From: Seiridium cupressi
Taxonomy: Eukaryota; Ascomycota; Sordariomycetes; Amphisphaeriales; Sporocadaceae
DNA: 64,000 nucleotides
NCBI GenBank assembly: GCA_036674765.1
Contig: JARVKI010000025.1
Coordinates: 310,001-374,000 of the forward strand
Direction: 5' to 3'
Positions 1 through 12,073 of this stretch are shown here, piece after piece; the stretch's first letter is position 1, and every line of letters starts with the position of its first letter. A program made the translations under genes and the position numbers. Under the pieces are notes generated by a model. That model was not told the origin of the DNA. It searched no databases and saw only the letters and a program-made list of their open reading frames with translations.

Positions 1-540
1 ATAGTTAGCTGTAGATCGGAGCGATATCAATGATAGGGAGGAAACTCCGATCCGTCGGGATCGTATATCCGGAACACGGTTCGGATCACGGCCCGTCCCC
101 CGGAAGTGATGCAAAGTTGCACGCTAAAGATGTATGCGTCAACCGGGGTATCCTATCGGACGGTCACAGTTATAGCCATGGTTAATATTCAGTCTCTCAG
201 TTGAAATGTATACCCTCACATTCCTGTGAGCACTAGGGTATCTTTTGGTGGAACACAGCGATCATATGTGAGAACACGTCAAGTTTTGACAGATGGGCGC
301 AATATGCAGGGTATTGTTCAACCAAAGCAATGAATCAGTTGCAATTGTGCTTAGTTAGACACCTGACTCGCGCGAACCGATAACGCTGCATCAATTAGAG
401 TTGGAAACGCACCCCTGAAGCAGCCCATATCGTCTTTATCTTCACCCTAGTCGGACGGTGGGTAACGGGCTCACTGTACCTATCAGTGGCTAGCGAGCAA
501 CTGTCAACTAATCGCTTGAAAGTAGACAAAGCATACCAGT
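1..540. other. left-edge intergenic stretch
   Basis: I see no coding frame, RNA gene or repeat here. It lies downstream of the leftward permease gene and should hold its 3' UTR and terminator. No conserved signal is visible. Confidence 0.5.
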
Positions 541-2390
541 TCAAGCCTTCTGATCGGGTAACACCGAAATAGCCCCCGAACCGCGGTCGGACGAAGCTTC
601 CTCGTCACTGGGCGACTCAATGACCGTCGTCGGCGAGGTCCGAGCCAGCTCACGCATCTCTAGCACGCGCACGACAACCACCCACATGCACATTCCGCAG
701 ATGAACCCCAGGCTTGCCTTGAACCCTTTGCTGAACTGTGGTGCATCCGTGACGGGGTAGAGGAACTGCTGGATCACGGTGCTCAATGCTGTGCCAAACG
801 AATTCATGACAGCTAATGTGAGGCCGCGGACTTGGCGATCTCCCGATGTTAAGATGTTGGCCCAGGCGTAGTAGATGGGGCTGAGCGGGCCGTCTGTGCC
901 GGCGAATAGATAGGAAACGATCCTCAGACCTAGTGGCACGTCCCAAACAACCAGACATATTGTCCCAAAGATCAGGATGGCCAGGTTGAAGGTGAGCGCG
1001 ATCATGCGATAGCCCGTCGCATCGACAAACACGTTGAGCAGGAGAATTACGACAATATTCCAGCCGTTGATGGCGGTTGGTACGTTGTTGACCTGGTAGA
1101 GGGACCAACTGTGCTCTGTATCATTCTTGAGATACAGTTGCATCACCGTGTTGGCGACTTTGCCGACCGTGGTATTCCAGAACCTAAATACCGGGCAGCG
1201 TCAATACATGGTCCCTATTGCTGTGTCTTGCACGACTTCGATCGGGGCAGATTGACTTGGGTGCTCACATGAACAAAACAGTCAGGACATAGAGTTGCCA
1301 GGTCTTTGCAGCACGCCTGAACATGTCCCAGCTAAAATGGTTGACTAATTCCTGTCTTCCATCTTCCACGATACGCTCGAGGCACCTTGCCTTCTCCGCA
1401 GCGGAGAGATAGAACGCCTTGGTGTCGTATGGAGTATCTGGGAAGAAAACGAACCCATAGATGGCTATGACCGCAGTAATTATGCCATCAATGATGAAAA
1501 CCCTATAGATATGATATTAGCATGATTGAACTACTTATGACAATGCGCGAGTAGACTGGGTTTCGGGGTGGGCCGAAGGAGTAAAGCCATTAAGATCTCA
1601 TAACCGCAAGGAGCTTCACTAACCATCTCCAGCCTGCAATTCCATGCCTGCCATCCAGTGTAGCCAAAGCTGCCGATTGCAAGTATCCAGAAATCATTGT
1701 GCCTACATAGGCGGCGCAAGCAAAGATGGCGGTTCGTTTCCCTAACATAGGATCCATCAGCATAGTCGACTTGTTCCATCTTTTGCCATGCACGAATAGA
1801 TCTTACCCAGCTCGGACTTCTTATACCAGCTGCCAAGAACATATTGCATGCCGACGAAACAGGAACCTTCCAGAAATCCAATGAAGAAGCGGAGGGGATA
1901 TAGCTTTGGCGAAATGAATTAGCGTCTGGCTATCGTATCGATCTTCTGCTTCTTGAGAGGTAGCTGAATGTGCACACACCTGGTTCACATCACGCACAGC
2001 ATAAGTGCCAATCGTCAGGACTGCCCAAACCAGCTCCAAGCCTGGTAAGAGAATACGTGGGGGTATCCATGTCAACACAATGTTGGCTGGTATCGCACCT
2101 ATGATCTGACCAACGGAGAAGCAGGTAACAGCCAAGTTATACTCCGTACCAAGCATGGACAGGTCTTCTTTCATGCCAGAAACGTAAGCATTGCTTAAGT
2201 TACTCTGGTCCAACCACTTCGCGAAATAAGCAAGGCATCCATAAGTGAGGATGAAGAAGTCGATCTTAAAAAGGAGCTTCTTCTCCGCTGATGATGTTCC
2301 CTCGGGGTACCATATGAAGAACTTGGGACGGTCCTTGCCGTATGATGAGGCAAAGAGGTTCCTAACGTAGTAAGATAAGGACAAAGACAT
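541..2390 (-). CDS. MFS permease, Dal5/Liz1-like anion:cation symporter
   Basis: This is a proton-coupled plasma-membrane carrier of the fungal Dal5 family (allantoate, pantothenate, vitamin and related organic anions). The substrate cannot be read from sequence. Five exons join in frame: 2390-1980, 1903-1807, 1741-1624, 1502-1269 and 1183-541. They give 500 residues, the usual family length. Family signatures are the first-helix DQSNLSNAYVSGM block, the loop FIGFLEGSCFVGMQY followed by GSWYKKSELGKR (codons of this last motif are split by an intron), and GWRW before the sixth helix. The start at 2390 is the only ATG ahead of the conserved cytosolic lead. It is divergent from the oxygenase gene across 428 bp, so the two may be co-regulated. 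The C-terminal tail is acidic and Ser-rich. The family is certain; the substrate is open. Confidence 0.9.
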
Positions 2391-2818
2391 CTTAATACAG
2401 GAGTCCGCAAGGTAAACAATGGCTTCCCGGTATGGGAAAAGGGTAGAGATTTGGAGTATTGAGACCCTAAAGTCACCAACTTAAGATGTAATACTCACTT
2501 GATCTACAAGCCGCAGCTTTATATCTACCAAGATGAAAAGCGTCTTATCTCGAGCAACTATATAATTGGACAAGATCAGGGAGGTTCTCCGCCGCCCGAC
2601 TACCATAACTAAGGTAAGTTAGTGCAGCGAGTCCCCATAGCCGACGGGCGTGCTGGGGGTGGGGAACTTAAGTGGGGACAGTCTAGATAGCGAGGGGGGG
2701 GGGGATCAACAAGACACCTTCGACTTTGGAGTAGCCACTGCAGTGGTTCTCAATCCTTATTGATATCCTTTTAACAAGAAATTCACTTTTATTAAATTTC
2801 CGGCTATTCATACGCAGC
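2391..2818. promoter_or_regulatory. shared bidirectional promoter region
   Basis: This 428-bp spacer separates the start codons of the leftward permease and the rightward oxygenase, so it must carry both promoters. An 11-base G run lies at 2694-2704. I see no unambiguous activator site. Shared control is inferred from the geometry. Confidence 0.6.
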
Positions 2819-4200
2819 ATGGTCGACGTTGCTAGTCCCGTTTCCTTTACTGGGCCGGAACTGGTCAAGAATGTGAGTCTCTTCCAGCAGCTAATATTTC
2901 CGCGTTTCAAACTCTCCCATCAACGAACCTGCATATCCTGACACCCATTGGTCCAGGGTGAACGGCATGTTTATTTCCATTCGGGCTCCGAAGCTACCTA
3001 TCGAAAGGTGTCTGAGAAGCCATCAGGTTTCACGTCCATTCCCACCATCGACCTGACTGGGTTAGACGGTCCTCCTGCTAGTCGTAGGAAGATCGCCAAA
3101 GACATATACGACGCATGTCATGAATGTGGATTCTTCTACATCAAGAACCATGGCATCCCTCAGGAAGTTATCACCGAAACTTTCGAATTGCTGCAAAAGT
3201 TCTTCGCTCTCGACCTAGATGTCAAGATGGATGCCCACGTCCAGAAGAACCCAGCCATTCGGGGTTACGAGCCCATGCTAGAAACCAGATTGGATCCTAG
3301 AACAGCAGGTGGTGTGTTTACGAGCTCAAATCCATAACCTACCGATCGAAACACTGATCATGGAGAACAGATATCAAGGAAGCATTCACCATGGGCGATT
3401 GTGTAATTGAACGAGAGCAAGACTATGTTGGAAGGACCGGAAAGCAACCACCAACCCACATTACTCAACCGCAAAACATTTGGCCAGAGAAAGCAGGCTG
3501 GTGGCGTGAGGGTCTGTATAAATATTACGAGTAAGTTCCATGCTATACAGCCTACATCATCGCGTTGAAGCCCAGCGGCCGAGAAAGCTCACGCGTACGA
3601 CTTGGTAGTCACGTTTTCCCTCTATCCATGAAACTAGTACGAATTTTTGCACTAGCCTTCGGTATGGATGAGACTGCATTTGATAGCAACTTCCAGTTCC
3701 CCATAACGGGCATGCGCGCACTCTACTACCCGCCAACGCCAGTAACGCAGGATGCCGCAAGCGTTGGGCTTGGCGCGCACGCCGACTTCAGCTGGCTCAC
3801 CTTAGTCCTGCAAGAAGACAACGTGCAGGCACTTGAGGTGCTCAATCCTGACGGCGTATGGGTGGACGCACCGCCGCAGCCCGGCACGCTGGTCTGCAAC
3901 GTCGGGCAATATCTAGAGCGCCAGACAAATGGCCAATTCCCCGCCACGGTACACCGCGTGCGGAACAGGACGGGTCAGGAACGTTACTCGCTCCCGTTTT
4001 TCCTGACCATGGACCCCGATGTTGAGCTGGATGTCCTGGAATGTTGTAAAGAACCGGGCGAGGCACCGAAGTATGGGCCGATTAATGTGGGAGATTTGTA
4101 TGTTCGTCGTGTCCTTCCGGCGAGGAAGAAACACCCCACTAGCATCAAATTCCGAGATGTTCCGCAAGAGCAATGGTCCTATCGGATGCTCTTGTCTTAG
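2819..4200 (+). CDS. 2-oxoglutarate/Fe(II) oxygenase, isopenicillin-N-synthase-like
   Basis: This is a soluble non-haem iron oxygenase of the IPNS/DIOX superfamily. Four exons (2819-2872, 2957-3308, 3371-3530, 3576-4200) give 396 residues. The N-terminal DIOX_N part has IPTIDLTGL and CGFFYIKNHGIP. The catalytic jelly-roll keeps the iron triad: H257 and D259 in GLGAHADFSW, and H315 in TVHRV. The 2-oxoglutarate-binding pair is R325 and S327 (RYS). The last acceptor was placed at 3575 because it is the only nearby AG that keeps frame; the resulting intron is short (45 nt). The start at 2819 was chosen because the 54-nt first exon then splices in phase to the conserved lead. Neighbours are a permease (divergent) and a flavin monooxygenase (convergent), suggesting breakdown of an imported nitrogen or sulfur compound. 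The substrate is unknown. Confidence 0.88.
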
Positions 4201-4508
4201 ACTAAAGGAGGCATTCAGTTTACCGTCTTCTTTATGCCACCCGGTATTCAACAGGTCCCTCATCGGCGACAGCGTATATAAATGATTTTGCTCGCGCATT
4301 CGTCGTTATGGCTCCGAAATTCATCTCGGGACCCGATGGTACTGGGGAATCTAGAATGACTTAGAGATCCAGTTTAAAATCTATACAAGATGGGACCATC
4401 AACTGGGAACCACAGTTTGGAAAATACAATAGAAGCTGCGAGCTCATATTCAATCCACCGCGACTAAACAAAGCATATTATTAAGCCTTAATCCACTTTC
4501 CATACTCT
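4201..4508. other. convergent 3' intergenic spacer
   Basis: This is the spacer between the 3' ends of the oxygenase and the flavin monooxygenase. No gene is visible; it is presumably UTR and terminator sequence of both. Confidence 0.5.
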
Positions 4509-6005
4509 TTACTCCTGAGATTTCTCAAGTGGATTCGCCGACTCGCTCACTTCTCGCTGATATTTGGGAATGTCTTCATCGGCGCGCCACTTGAACCGAC
4601 TTCCTGGATGGTCTTCTGGCAATCGTCTTGTCCCTATGTAAGTTTCTCTTGCCGTCGCACCTTCATTCTCAACGCTCTTTCTAAAGATGCCCCGGCGCTG
4701 GAGCTCAGGAATCAAGTATTCGATAATATCCTCGAACGTTCCGGGGTTGGTGATGTGCGCCAGGTTGAACCCATCTACGTCAGAAATCGCTACCCACCTC
4801 TCCAGCTCGTCGGCAACGGTGGTGGGGCTGCCAATGACCTTAGCTTGGAGCCCGCCCACGCTCAAGTATTCCACAATTCTTTGCTTGGTCCAGGGTAGAT
4901 TGTCAGTTCCCGGGACCGTAGCGGCCCAACGCCGAATGATTGATTGCAATCGCGGTGAGTCAGTTAGGCGGAAGTCTTCATCGTCAGAATAGCTGGATAG
5001 GTCGACGCCAGTCCAGCCACCGAAGAGAGCTAACGCACCCTCCCTGTCGGCGTATTTCAGATATTCGTCCCGCTTGGCGTATGCCTCTTCGTCCGTAGCC
5101 GCTACAATGACCTGGATTCCAAGGACGACCTTGATGTGCTCTGGATCTCGGCCTTCTTTCTTTGCCACATCACGAATGTTTTCCACAGTCTTTTGTACGG
5201 CCTCATGAGTTTGGCCTCCAATAAAGATGGCCTCACCATGCTTACCACCAAATCCATTTCCTGCTTCGGATACACCTGCCTGGAACAAGAAGGGAGTCCG
5301 TTGCGGCGATGGCTCGCAGAAATGAGGCCCAGGAACTTCGAAGTATTTGCCCTTGTGATGAATCTGACGCACAGCGTCACTTGCGATATAAACACCACTT
5401 TCGTAATCCTCCAGAACCGCATCGTCTCTGAAGCTTCCTTCCCACAGCTTGTAAAGTACTTCCATATACTCGTGGGCGATAGCATATCGCTCATCATGGG
5501 GGATCTGTTCCTTCAGCCCGTGATTACGAGCCGCGCTGTCAAGGTACGAGGTCACGATATTCCATGCTACTCGACCTTCGCTGAGGTGATCCACGGTAGA
5601 CAGCCTTCGCGCGAGAGAATAGGGTTTCTCGTATGTAAGACTGGCCGTGACACCAAAGATCAGATTCTTCGTCGCTGCCGCCATGGCTGGGACCAGGTAC
5701 AGGGGGTCATTGACTGGGAATTGTGCACCAGATGCCAACGCTGGGACCACATTGGCTGGTCCCTTGTAAACGTCGTAAGGTCCAAGGGTATCGGCGATGA
5801 ACATGGCATGAAAGTTGGCTTTGTCCAAAAGCTGTGCGAGTTCAACCCAAAACGAAAGCTTCTTGTATTGTGAAGTCTTGTTTCTCGGGTGTCGCCATTG
5901 TCCTGGGGCCAAGTGGCCAGGTGTGTTCATTACGAAGGCATTCAGAATGATTTGTTTCTTGCCGACGGCAGCTGCACTGTCCGTTGCTGTAGTACTATCC
6001 GACAT
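4509..6005 (-). CDS. FMNH2-dependent monooxygenase, NtaA/SnaA/DszA family
   Basis: This is a bacterial-luciferase-fold flavin monooxygenase of the nitrilotriacetate monooxygenase component A type. Such enzymes cleave C-N or C-S bonds using reduced FMN from a separate reductase; no reductase gene is in the window. The single exon encodes 498 residues, somewhat longer than the usual 440-470. Signatures are FHAMFIADTLG near the N-terminus, the block EGRVAWNIVTSYLDSAARN, and SPQRTPFLFQAGVSEAG followed by GEAIFIGG. The frame is open upstream to an ATG at 6149. I prefer 6005 because the extra 48 residues are low in family character and MSDSTT begins a typical disordered lead. No intron breaks it, unlike its neighbours. 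A role in nitrogen or sulfur scavenging with the adjacent oxygenase and permeases is inference. Confidence 0.88.
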   Translation of the reverse strand: MSDSTTATDSAAAVGKKQIILNAFVMNTPGHLAPGQWRHPRNKTSQYKKLSFWVELAQLLDKANFHAMFIADTLGPYDVYKGPANVVPALASGAQFPVNDPLYLVPAMAAATKNLIFGVTASLTYEKPYSLARRLSTVDHLSEGRVAWNIVTSYLDSAARNHGLKEQIPHDERYAIAHEYMEVLYKLWEGSFRDDAVLEDYESGVYIASDAVRQIHHKGKYFEVPGPHFCEPSPQRTPFLFQAGVSEAGNGFGGKHGEAIFIGGQTHEAVQKTVENIRDVAKKEGRDPEHIKVVLGIQVIVAATDEEAYAKRDEYLKYADREGALALFGGWTGVDLSSYSDDEDFRLTDSPRLQSIIRRWAATVPGTDNLPWTKQRIVEYLSVGGLQAKVIGSPTTVADELERWVAISDVDGFNLAHITNPGTFEDIIEYLIPELQRRGIFRKSVENEGATARETYIGTRRLPEDHPGSRFKWRADEDIPKYQREVSESANPLEKSQE

Positions 6006-6630
6006 GTTTTGTTCGTTCGATCGCGCGGTATGTTGAGTACGTGCTGAAGAAGTAGTATCGCGGTGTCCGTGATTTAAAATTGTGGTTAGAGCCTTCGGAA
6101 AATATTCCCTGGATAATACATCATCAATAGCACCCACCAAATACCCCACATCTTCTCTAGTATGCTGGAAAACTACTAAACATCATGCAGATCACGGAGC
6201 ACGACTGACATATCTCCGCTCATGATTGGGCGTCGAGGCCCAGACCCACACCAGGGCCTTCGCCATACTCGAGCTATAGCACGCCATCCCTGATTCGGGC
6301 GCACTGTTTGAACACAGCTATACTATAATCGGCTCTCATTCAAACGCAATACCGGGGCTTCACGGCGTGACAAGAAATATTACTCGCCGCCGGCCCTGGC
6401 TTATCGCCTCCGGCGCCGACTTCGCACAGTTCCACAACGGGGGCACCCTGCCGCAGAAGCTCCGTCTGACCAGGCTGTTCCCCGCTGGTACAGGCCATCC
6501 AATGGAGCCTCATCGGAAAATACACTGGGAATATTTTGACTCAGTCCTCGCGTTCTTGGCCTGTTGTCTCGTCCTTGGTTTTCGACAAACACACAGCATT
6601 CCCTAACATTGCTGTCGCCGTCGTTCCACG
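6006..6630. promoter_or_regulatory. divergent promoter region, monooxygenase and DUR3-like symporter
   Basis: This spacer separates two divergently transcribed genes. One GATA-type core is visible on the minus strand (CTTATC at 6400-6405), the kind bound by fungal nitrogen regulators such as AreA. One site is weak evidence, since such hexamers occur by chance. I see no other element. Confidence 0.4.
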
Positions 6631-9055
6631 ATGGTTAGTGTATCAGGACTGGAGCTCGTCCCTCAGGGCACGGCCTATGGACTGCTGATTGGGATTGGTA
6701 TACTTTTCTGTGTAGTCATCCTTGCCGCCATCAAGGTCCAGAAAGCATACCTGTCTGAAGACTCCGGGACCTCTGAGATGTTCATGGTGGCAAATAGGTC
6801 TGTTGGAACAGGACTGACGGCATCGGCGGTCTTCTCCTCATGGATGTGGATCAACGAGACAGTGCTCGCTGCGGCCATGTGCTATCGCTATGGACTAGCG
6901 GTTCCTATGGTTAGTTACGATCTTTGTAAATGTCAACAAAGGGCTTTCACTGACCGTATACTCAGTGGTGGGGTTCAGGCCTATGCTTTCAGATCGCGCT
7001 TATGGCGGCTCTGGGTGTCTTGGCTAAGATCCGAGTACCTTACGCACATACATCGCTGGAGATCATTCGCATGCGATATGGAAAGGTACCAAAAGCCAAG
7101 GACCTCCTACTTGAAGCCTCACTGACGCCTAAGACTAGATTGGTCACATTGTGTTCATAGTGCTCAACCTCGTGAACAATGTCCTCGGCTGTGCATCTAT
7201 GATTTTGACGGGTTCGCAACTTATCTATGGTGTATCAGGCATGCATTTCGTTGCTGCGACGATCTTAATTCCACTTGGAGGTGCGTAAACCCCGTACGCT
7301 GGCCTATTTCAAGTAACGATTGCTAATATTCCTGCCACAGTCGTTCTTTATACCGCTGTTGGTGGTTTGAAAGCCACATTTCTGACAGATTACTTCCACA
7401 CCCTTGTTGCCTTGATATTGATCATCTACTTCACTCTGAACATCTTAACGCATGAGGCAGTCGGTGGACTTTATGGCTTGTATGACAAGGTCATGGCAAC
7501 GGTAAGTCGTGCTCTATCAAATAAGAGCGTTGTGGCGTAGCTGACTTGCTTGTAGTCGGCTGAGAACTATATTCCCGGCAACTACGAAGGTTCTCTCCTG
7601 ACCATGAAATCGAGAGACGCCATCATCTGGGGTCTGATTTTGAAGTTCGGAAATCTCGCTCTCGTTGTAATGGTAAGACATTATCAGCACGGATGAATTC
7701 AAGCTAACTCATAATTCAAGGACACTGCATTCTGGCAGAAGTCGTTCGCGACCGAGGTCAACGCTACCGTTCCAGGCTACAACTTGGCCGCTGTCGCCAT
7801 CTTCGGCATACCGTGGGGTCTGGGGACAGTCATTGGGTTGACAGCCCGGGCAATCCACAACACGCCCATCTTCCCAACGTACCCAGGCGAATTCACCAGC
7901 GCCCAAGTCAACGCTGGTTTCGTCATGCCGTACACGGTGAAGGCACTCATTGGCGACAAGGGTATCGTGGCATTCTTCTTATTACTCTTCATGGCTTTGA
8001 CCAGTACAGTATCCTCGTCCATGATCGCCGTCAGCAGTATCCTGTCGTTCGATATCTACAAGACGTACTGGAATCCGAAAGCCTCCGACAAGCGACTAGT
8101 GAAGGTCAGCCATATCGCAGTGGCAATACATGCGATCTTCATCACTGCGATAGCGTTGGCGCTGAACTATGGAGGCGCAGATATGACTTGGATCGGATAT
8201 TTCCGGCCGATCATAGCTTGCCCCGGAATCATACCGCTGGCACTCGCTCTTCTATGGTCTGGTCAAACGAGACTTGCAGCAGTCTTGTCGCCAATTTTGG
8301 GCTTCCTTACCGGGTTAGGCATCTGGTTGGGTACGGCCAAATCACTGTATGGCGTTATAAACATGACGACGACGGAAGGCAGTCTACCAGCTCTTTTCGG
8401 CGCCATTGGTTCTCTCTTCTCTCCAGCTATATACTCGGTTATCATATCCCAGTACGCGCCGTACAAGTTCGATTGGCGAGAGTTTCTTCGCATAGAACTT
8501 GCAGAGGAAGCTCAAATTCACACCTCTACTCCAAGATCGACAGCATCTCTCTCTGATGAGAAAGACGTAATTGTCAACGAAGCCTCAACACCCACTCGGA
8601 GAAATTCCGACATGCCGGGCGCAGACGGCATAGATCTAGTCACCACCTCTGAGAAATCATCGTCAAACGCGAAGCCGCTTGCCGCCGCTGGGGACACCAC
8701 CCCTAGTTCAACTTCGTCTCCTCGTATAGACTTGGACGACATCCAACACCCCTTTGACGAAGTTACACTGCAGGAGTTAGCTCGCTGGCAAAAGATCGCC
8801 TGGGTCATGTTCATCTTCGTTGTCCTCATCACATTCGTGCTCTGGCCAATGCCACTTTACCGAGACTATGTCTTCACCAAGACCTTCTTCTCGAGCTGCA
8901 CATCGGTAGCTATCGCCTGGCAGTTCTTCGCTTTCTTCGCCGTAGTAGTGTACCCATTGTACGATGGACGATATGAGATCGCGACCGGTGTACGCGGCGT
9001 CTGGAAAGCCTCGGGTACCTTCCTTAATAAATGTCAAGGTAAATCGGCTGGATGA
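6631..9055 (+). CDS. sodium:solute symporter family, DUR3-like urea/polyamine transporter
   Basis: This is a multi-pass plasma-membrane symporter of the SSS family, closest in type to fungal DUR3 urea/polyamine carriers. Six exons (6631-6909, 6966-7085, 7139-7280, 7341-7501, 7556-7672, 7721-9055) give 717 residues, the expected length. Family features are VANRSVGTGLTASAVFSSW and NETVLAAAMCYRYGLAVPMWW in the first helices (the last spans intron 1), the LYTAVGGLKATFLTDY helix, and the ALTSTVSSSMIAVSSILSFD block after FLLLFMAL. A Ser/Thr/Asp-rich cytosolic stretch, roughly residues 541-610, precedes the last helices and could be phosphorylated. In nitrogen-limited moulds this family is under GATA-factor control; one possible site lies upstream. 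Substrate choice between urea, polyamines and related compounds is not settled by sequence. Confidence 0.92.
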
Positions 9056-9692
9056 TGTTGACCAGAGCTTGTTGTGGCTGTGGCTAACATGTATCAACGA
9101 GAAGAGGAAGCCCAAGTTGCGAATTCTGACGATTTGTTGCCTGGCTGTTCGAAGCTGTATTGCTCTTGAGCAAGAAGTGCTCAAGAGAGCTTTCCTGAAA
9201 TTAACGAGATTCATCTACGGACGTAGCAAATATTTCGCACATCAATGATAGAGCAGAATTGCAACTGTTCGTAAACTTTGTGTATTTATCATGAGATCCA
9301 GTCAAAAGGAATCGACTCGATTTCGGAGTCATAACCTTTACATAGATCTACTACGCATGCCTCAGCTATTAGTATGTAAGACCTTGAAGCACGGGTGAAA
9401 CCCCTCCGTAGTAACCCCCATACGCTGTCGAAGACTTATCATATACATCGGACATGGTTCACGAGTAAACGAGGCCTTAAGCCGGGGAAATATTGAAATT
9501 GCGCATGGTGCTATAGATGCTACCATGTCAGGATTCCATCAAAAGCGCATGGAGTGAATCAGTAGCCATCATCTTGAAAAACAGAATACACGGGACCGAA
9601 TCTCCGTTTCTCTTGGACCATACCGTCTCGCACAAGTCTGTGCGTTCATTACGAGAAAATGCATTAGGTCGAGCCAGCCTCCAATCACATTT
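9056..9692. other. convergent intergenic stretch
   Basis: This lies between the 3' ends of the symporter and the dynamin-like gene. Short frames here have no family character. I see no repeat or RNA gene. Confidence 0.5.
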
Positions 9693-11872
9693 TCAGTCGC
9701 GCAAAGTAGAGATGCGGTGGAGCACCACTAGAGCATCTTCCAATGCCAATCTCTTTCCCTCAAGCCTGCCTCGCTCCGCCCTTGCCTGCTTACTCTCCGA
9801 AGCTAGACGGTGGATATCATCTTCGCCCAGCTGAGAGACTGCTTCGACTGAAAAGATCTCTGGAAGCTTGCGCATCAAGCACTGTTCGACGCCATCGACA
9901 GAAACGTCATCGATGAACTTCTTCAGGGCAACCTAGTGTAGTCAGATACTATTCGATGATAAGACCTTAAATATGGCTGGCATACCTTGTAGTAAGCTTC
10001 CATCATATCAATCGCTTGCTCACATGCGAAATTGTCCATGTCAGGCTCGGTCATTGATGTGATAGAATTAAGAAGAAGCCGTGGGTCCATGACAACGCTC
10101 TGAGAACCACCCTTGACGTTGATGTTGGGGATAGCCTGGTGTAAAGCAGCCTCGATCTTGCGCTCATATCGTGCTGCTTGGGCTTTCTGAACATTCTCGG
10201 TGAGATAGTGGTTATAGGTGATTGGGTGGCCGTACTGATGAGGCTCCAAGAGATCATTGACTTTGCTATCGAGACTATGAGCTAGCTTTTCAGTGGCTGT
10301 CTCGATAAGTTGACGCCTAATTCGCTGATTGGCAGGCCCGGTAACGGTAGCATCAAGAGCTGCGATCAGCATTTCAGATGCTGACGCTTTGATCTTGATC
10401 ATGGCAGTCCCTGTGATATCTTCCCAAGGCTCAGAGTGTCTGCGGAATAGTTCACCGACCACGGCTGGGTTAGCCATGCCGGGCAGCTCCAGGCCGCGGT
10501 GTGCTTTCATCACCTCTTTGACTTCCTTCAGGAAGTCTTCTCGTCCTTGCTGGCCGGGACCGACCTCCGATGCATTGTCCACTATCTCAATCCTATGACC
10601 ACTGACCTGCATAGTCTCCGAAAATGTTTTCAATTCTCGCTGGATAATGGCACGAAGGCGAGTCACATCTTTTGTATTGTCAGTGGCTTGATAGAAGAAA
10701 TTGTGGGCATAGTAGCCCTTCACAGCCGCGGTGATGAGGCCGGTAAATTCCTGGCTGCACCTGAGTAAGTAGGCTCGCTGCTCCGCCAATGAAGGTCGAG
10801 CGGCACCAAGTCGATTCAGCTGTGTTGTGGAGTCCTTCAATCCCGCTTTGACATCAGCTGTGACGCTTGGTAGGTGCGATAGGATCTGATCACGAAGTAC
10901 AGTGGACAATCGCGTTCTGAGTGCGGAGACGCCCTTGCAGTGTTGCGGGAGACATGACCAGGGTTCCTGTTCAAAGAACAGCGTCTCTCGACTGTCTCGA
11001 AGAGTAGAACTATCCTTGATCTCTGCGAAACTGCGGTTTCGTAGCACATGCCAACCAAGATCCAGTTTGACATTCTTGTTTTGAGCGAGCTCCACATAGC
11101 TACGCTCACTCTCAGAGGCGGGATCAAGCTTGTCAGGCTTGGTTATGAGGCCTAGAGTACGCTTTCCGGTGGGATCGAGCTCGCGGGCGCGTTGGGTGAC
11201 TTGCTGGAGGACGAATTCATTGCTGGCGGACACAACAGATAGTATGATGCTCCTCGGTTTCTTCATGTATGAGAGAACCATATTTTCAACCATGTGGGCG
11301 TCGCGAGCTGACTGGGTGCTGTTCGAGGCGAGGAAGAGACCCGGTAGATCGACCAGGGTCAGATGAGGCTGATGAGGACCGGAAATCTCGACTCTCAACA
11401 CATCCGTGAAGAAATTCGGCATGTTGTCGCCGGCATCTTCCATAGCCGACTGTGCTTGGTCGATTGCATTGCCAACAGGGCCGGAATCTGTTGTCAGGCG
11501 AAACTTCGAAAGCTTCGCTTTCTCCTTCTCAGTACGGGTCGGCCCAGGAATGATGTAGATACGGATTTCGTCATTATCGCTGCGACGCAGGACGAGCTCG
11601 GTTGCGAAGCGAGTACAGAGGCCATCCTTTGTAGGAAAGTCGACACCGGAAATGGCCTCGAGGACGGAGCTTTTGCCCGATGACTGATCGCCGCAGACGA
11701 TGATTTGAGGAAGATCAATGTACCGACTAGCGCCCTGTGACCGAAGTGTGTCGATTATATCAAGCATATCCCGATGCTCGCTTGACTCAAGCGAAGCTGT
11801 GGTCTTGCCGATCTTCGAAATATGCCCAGGCTCCATCTTTCTGGCCGATTTCCTCTGAGATGAAGGGCTCAT
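9693..11872 (-). CDS. dynamin-like large GTPase (Mx/DRP type)
   Basis: This is a large GTPase of the dynamin superfamily, of the Mx-like class that is amplified in mould genomes and of mostly unknown role. Two exons (11872-9986 and 9932-9693) give 708 residues. The G domain shows the P-loop GDQSSGKS at residues 61-68, the switch-2 DLPGLF, and TKPDKLD for guanine recognition. A stalk follows, and the C-terminal GTPase effector domain ends in the second exon (YYKVALKKFIDDVSV across the splice). No PH domain, proline-rich tail or membrane anchor is seen, which separates it from classical dynamin and from mitochondrial fusion GTPases. The frame is open upstream to 11941, but I start at 11872 (MSPSSQRKS) because the lead before it looks like untranslated sequence. 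Confidence 0.9.
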
Positions 11873-12073
11873 GATGATTTCCTTTGAACTAGTCAATGTC
11901 AGTAACACGGATGTGTGGGGTCGACAGAGGTAGCAAGTCACTCTCGGAGAGGTTTACAGAAAAGGAAGAACAAGTCTTACTCCCCGCTGAGGAGCCAACA
12001 GATCTGCAGAAGAGCCTTGGGAAACCAGCGCGAGCTTGGAGTCTCCAAAAATGACAGTTTTTTTTTTTTTTTT

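Noticed and set aside
5136..5873. 245-codon plus-strand frame opposite the flavin monooxygenase
   Set aside because: It is fully antisense to a well supported gene, with no domain or plausible start context.
6006..6149. 48-residue N-terminal extension of the flavin monooxygenase
   Set aside because: The frame is open, but the family normally starts close to the internal Met and the extension has no conserved or targeting features.
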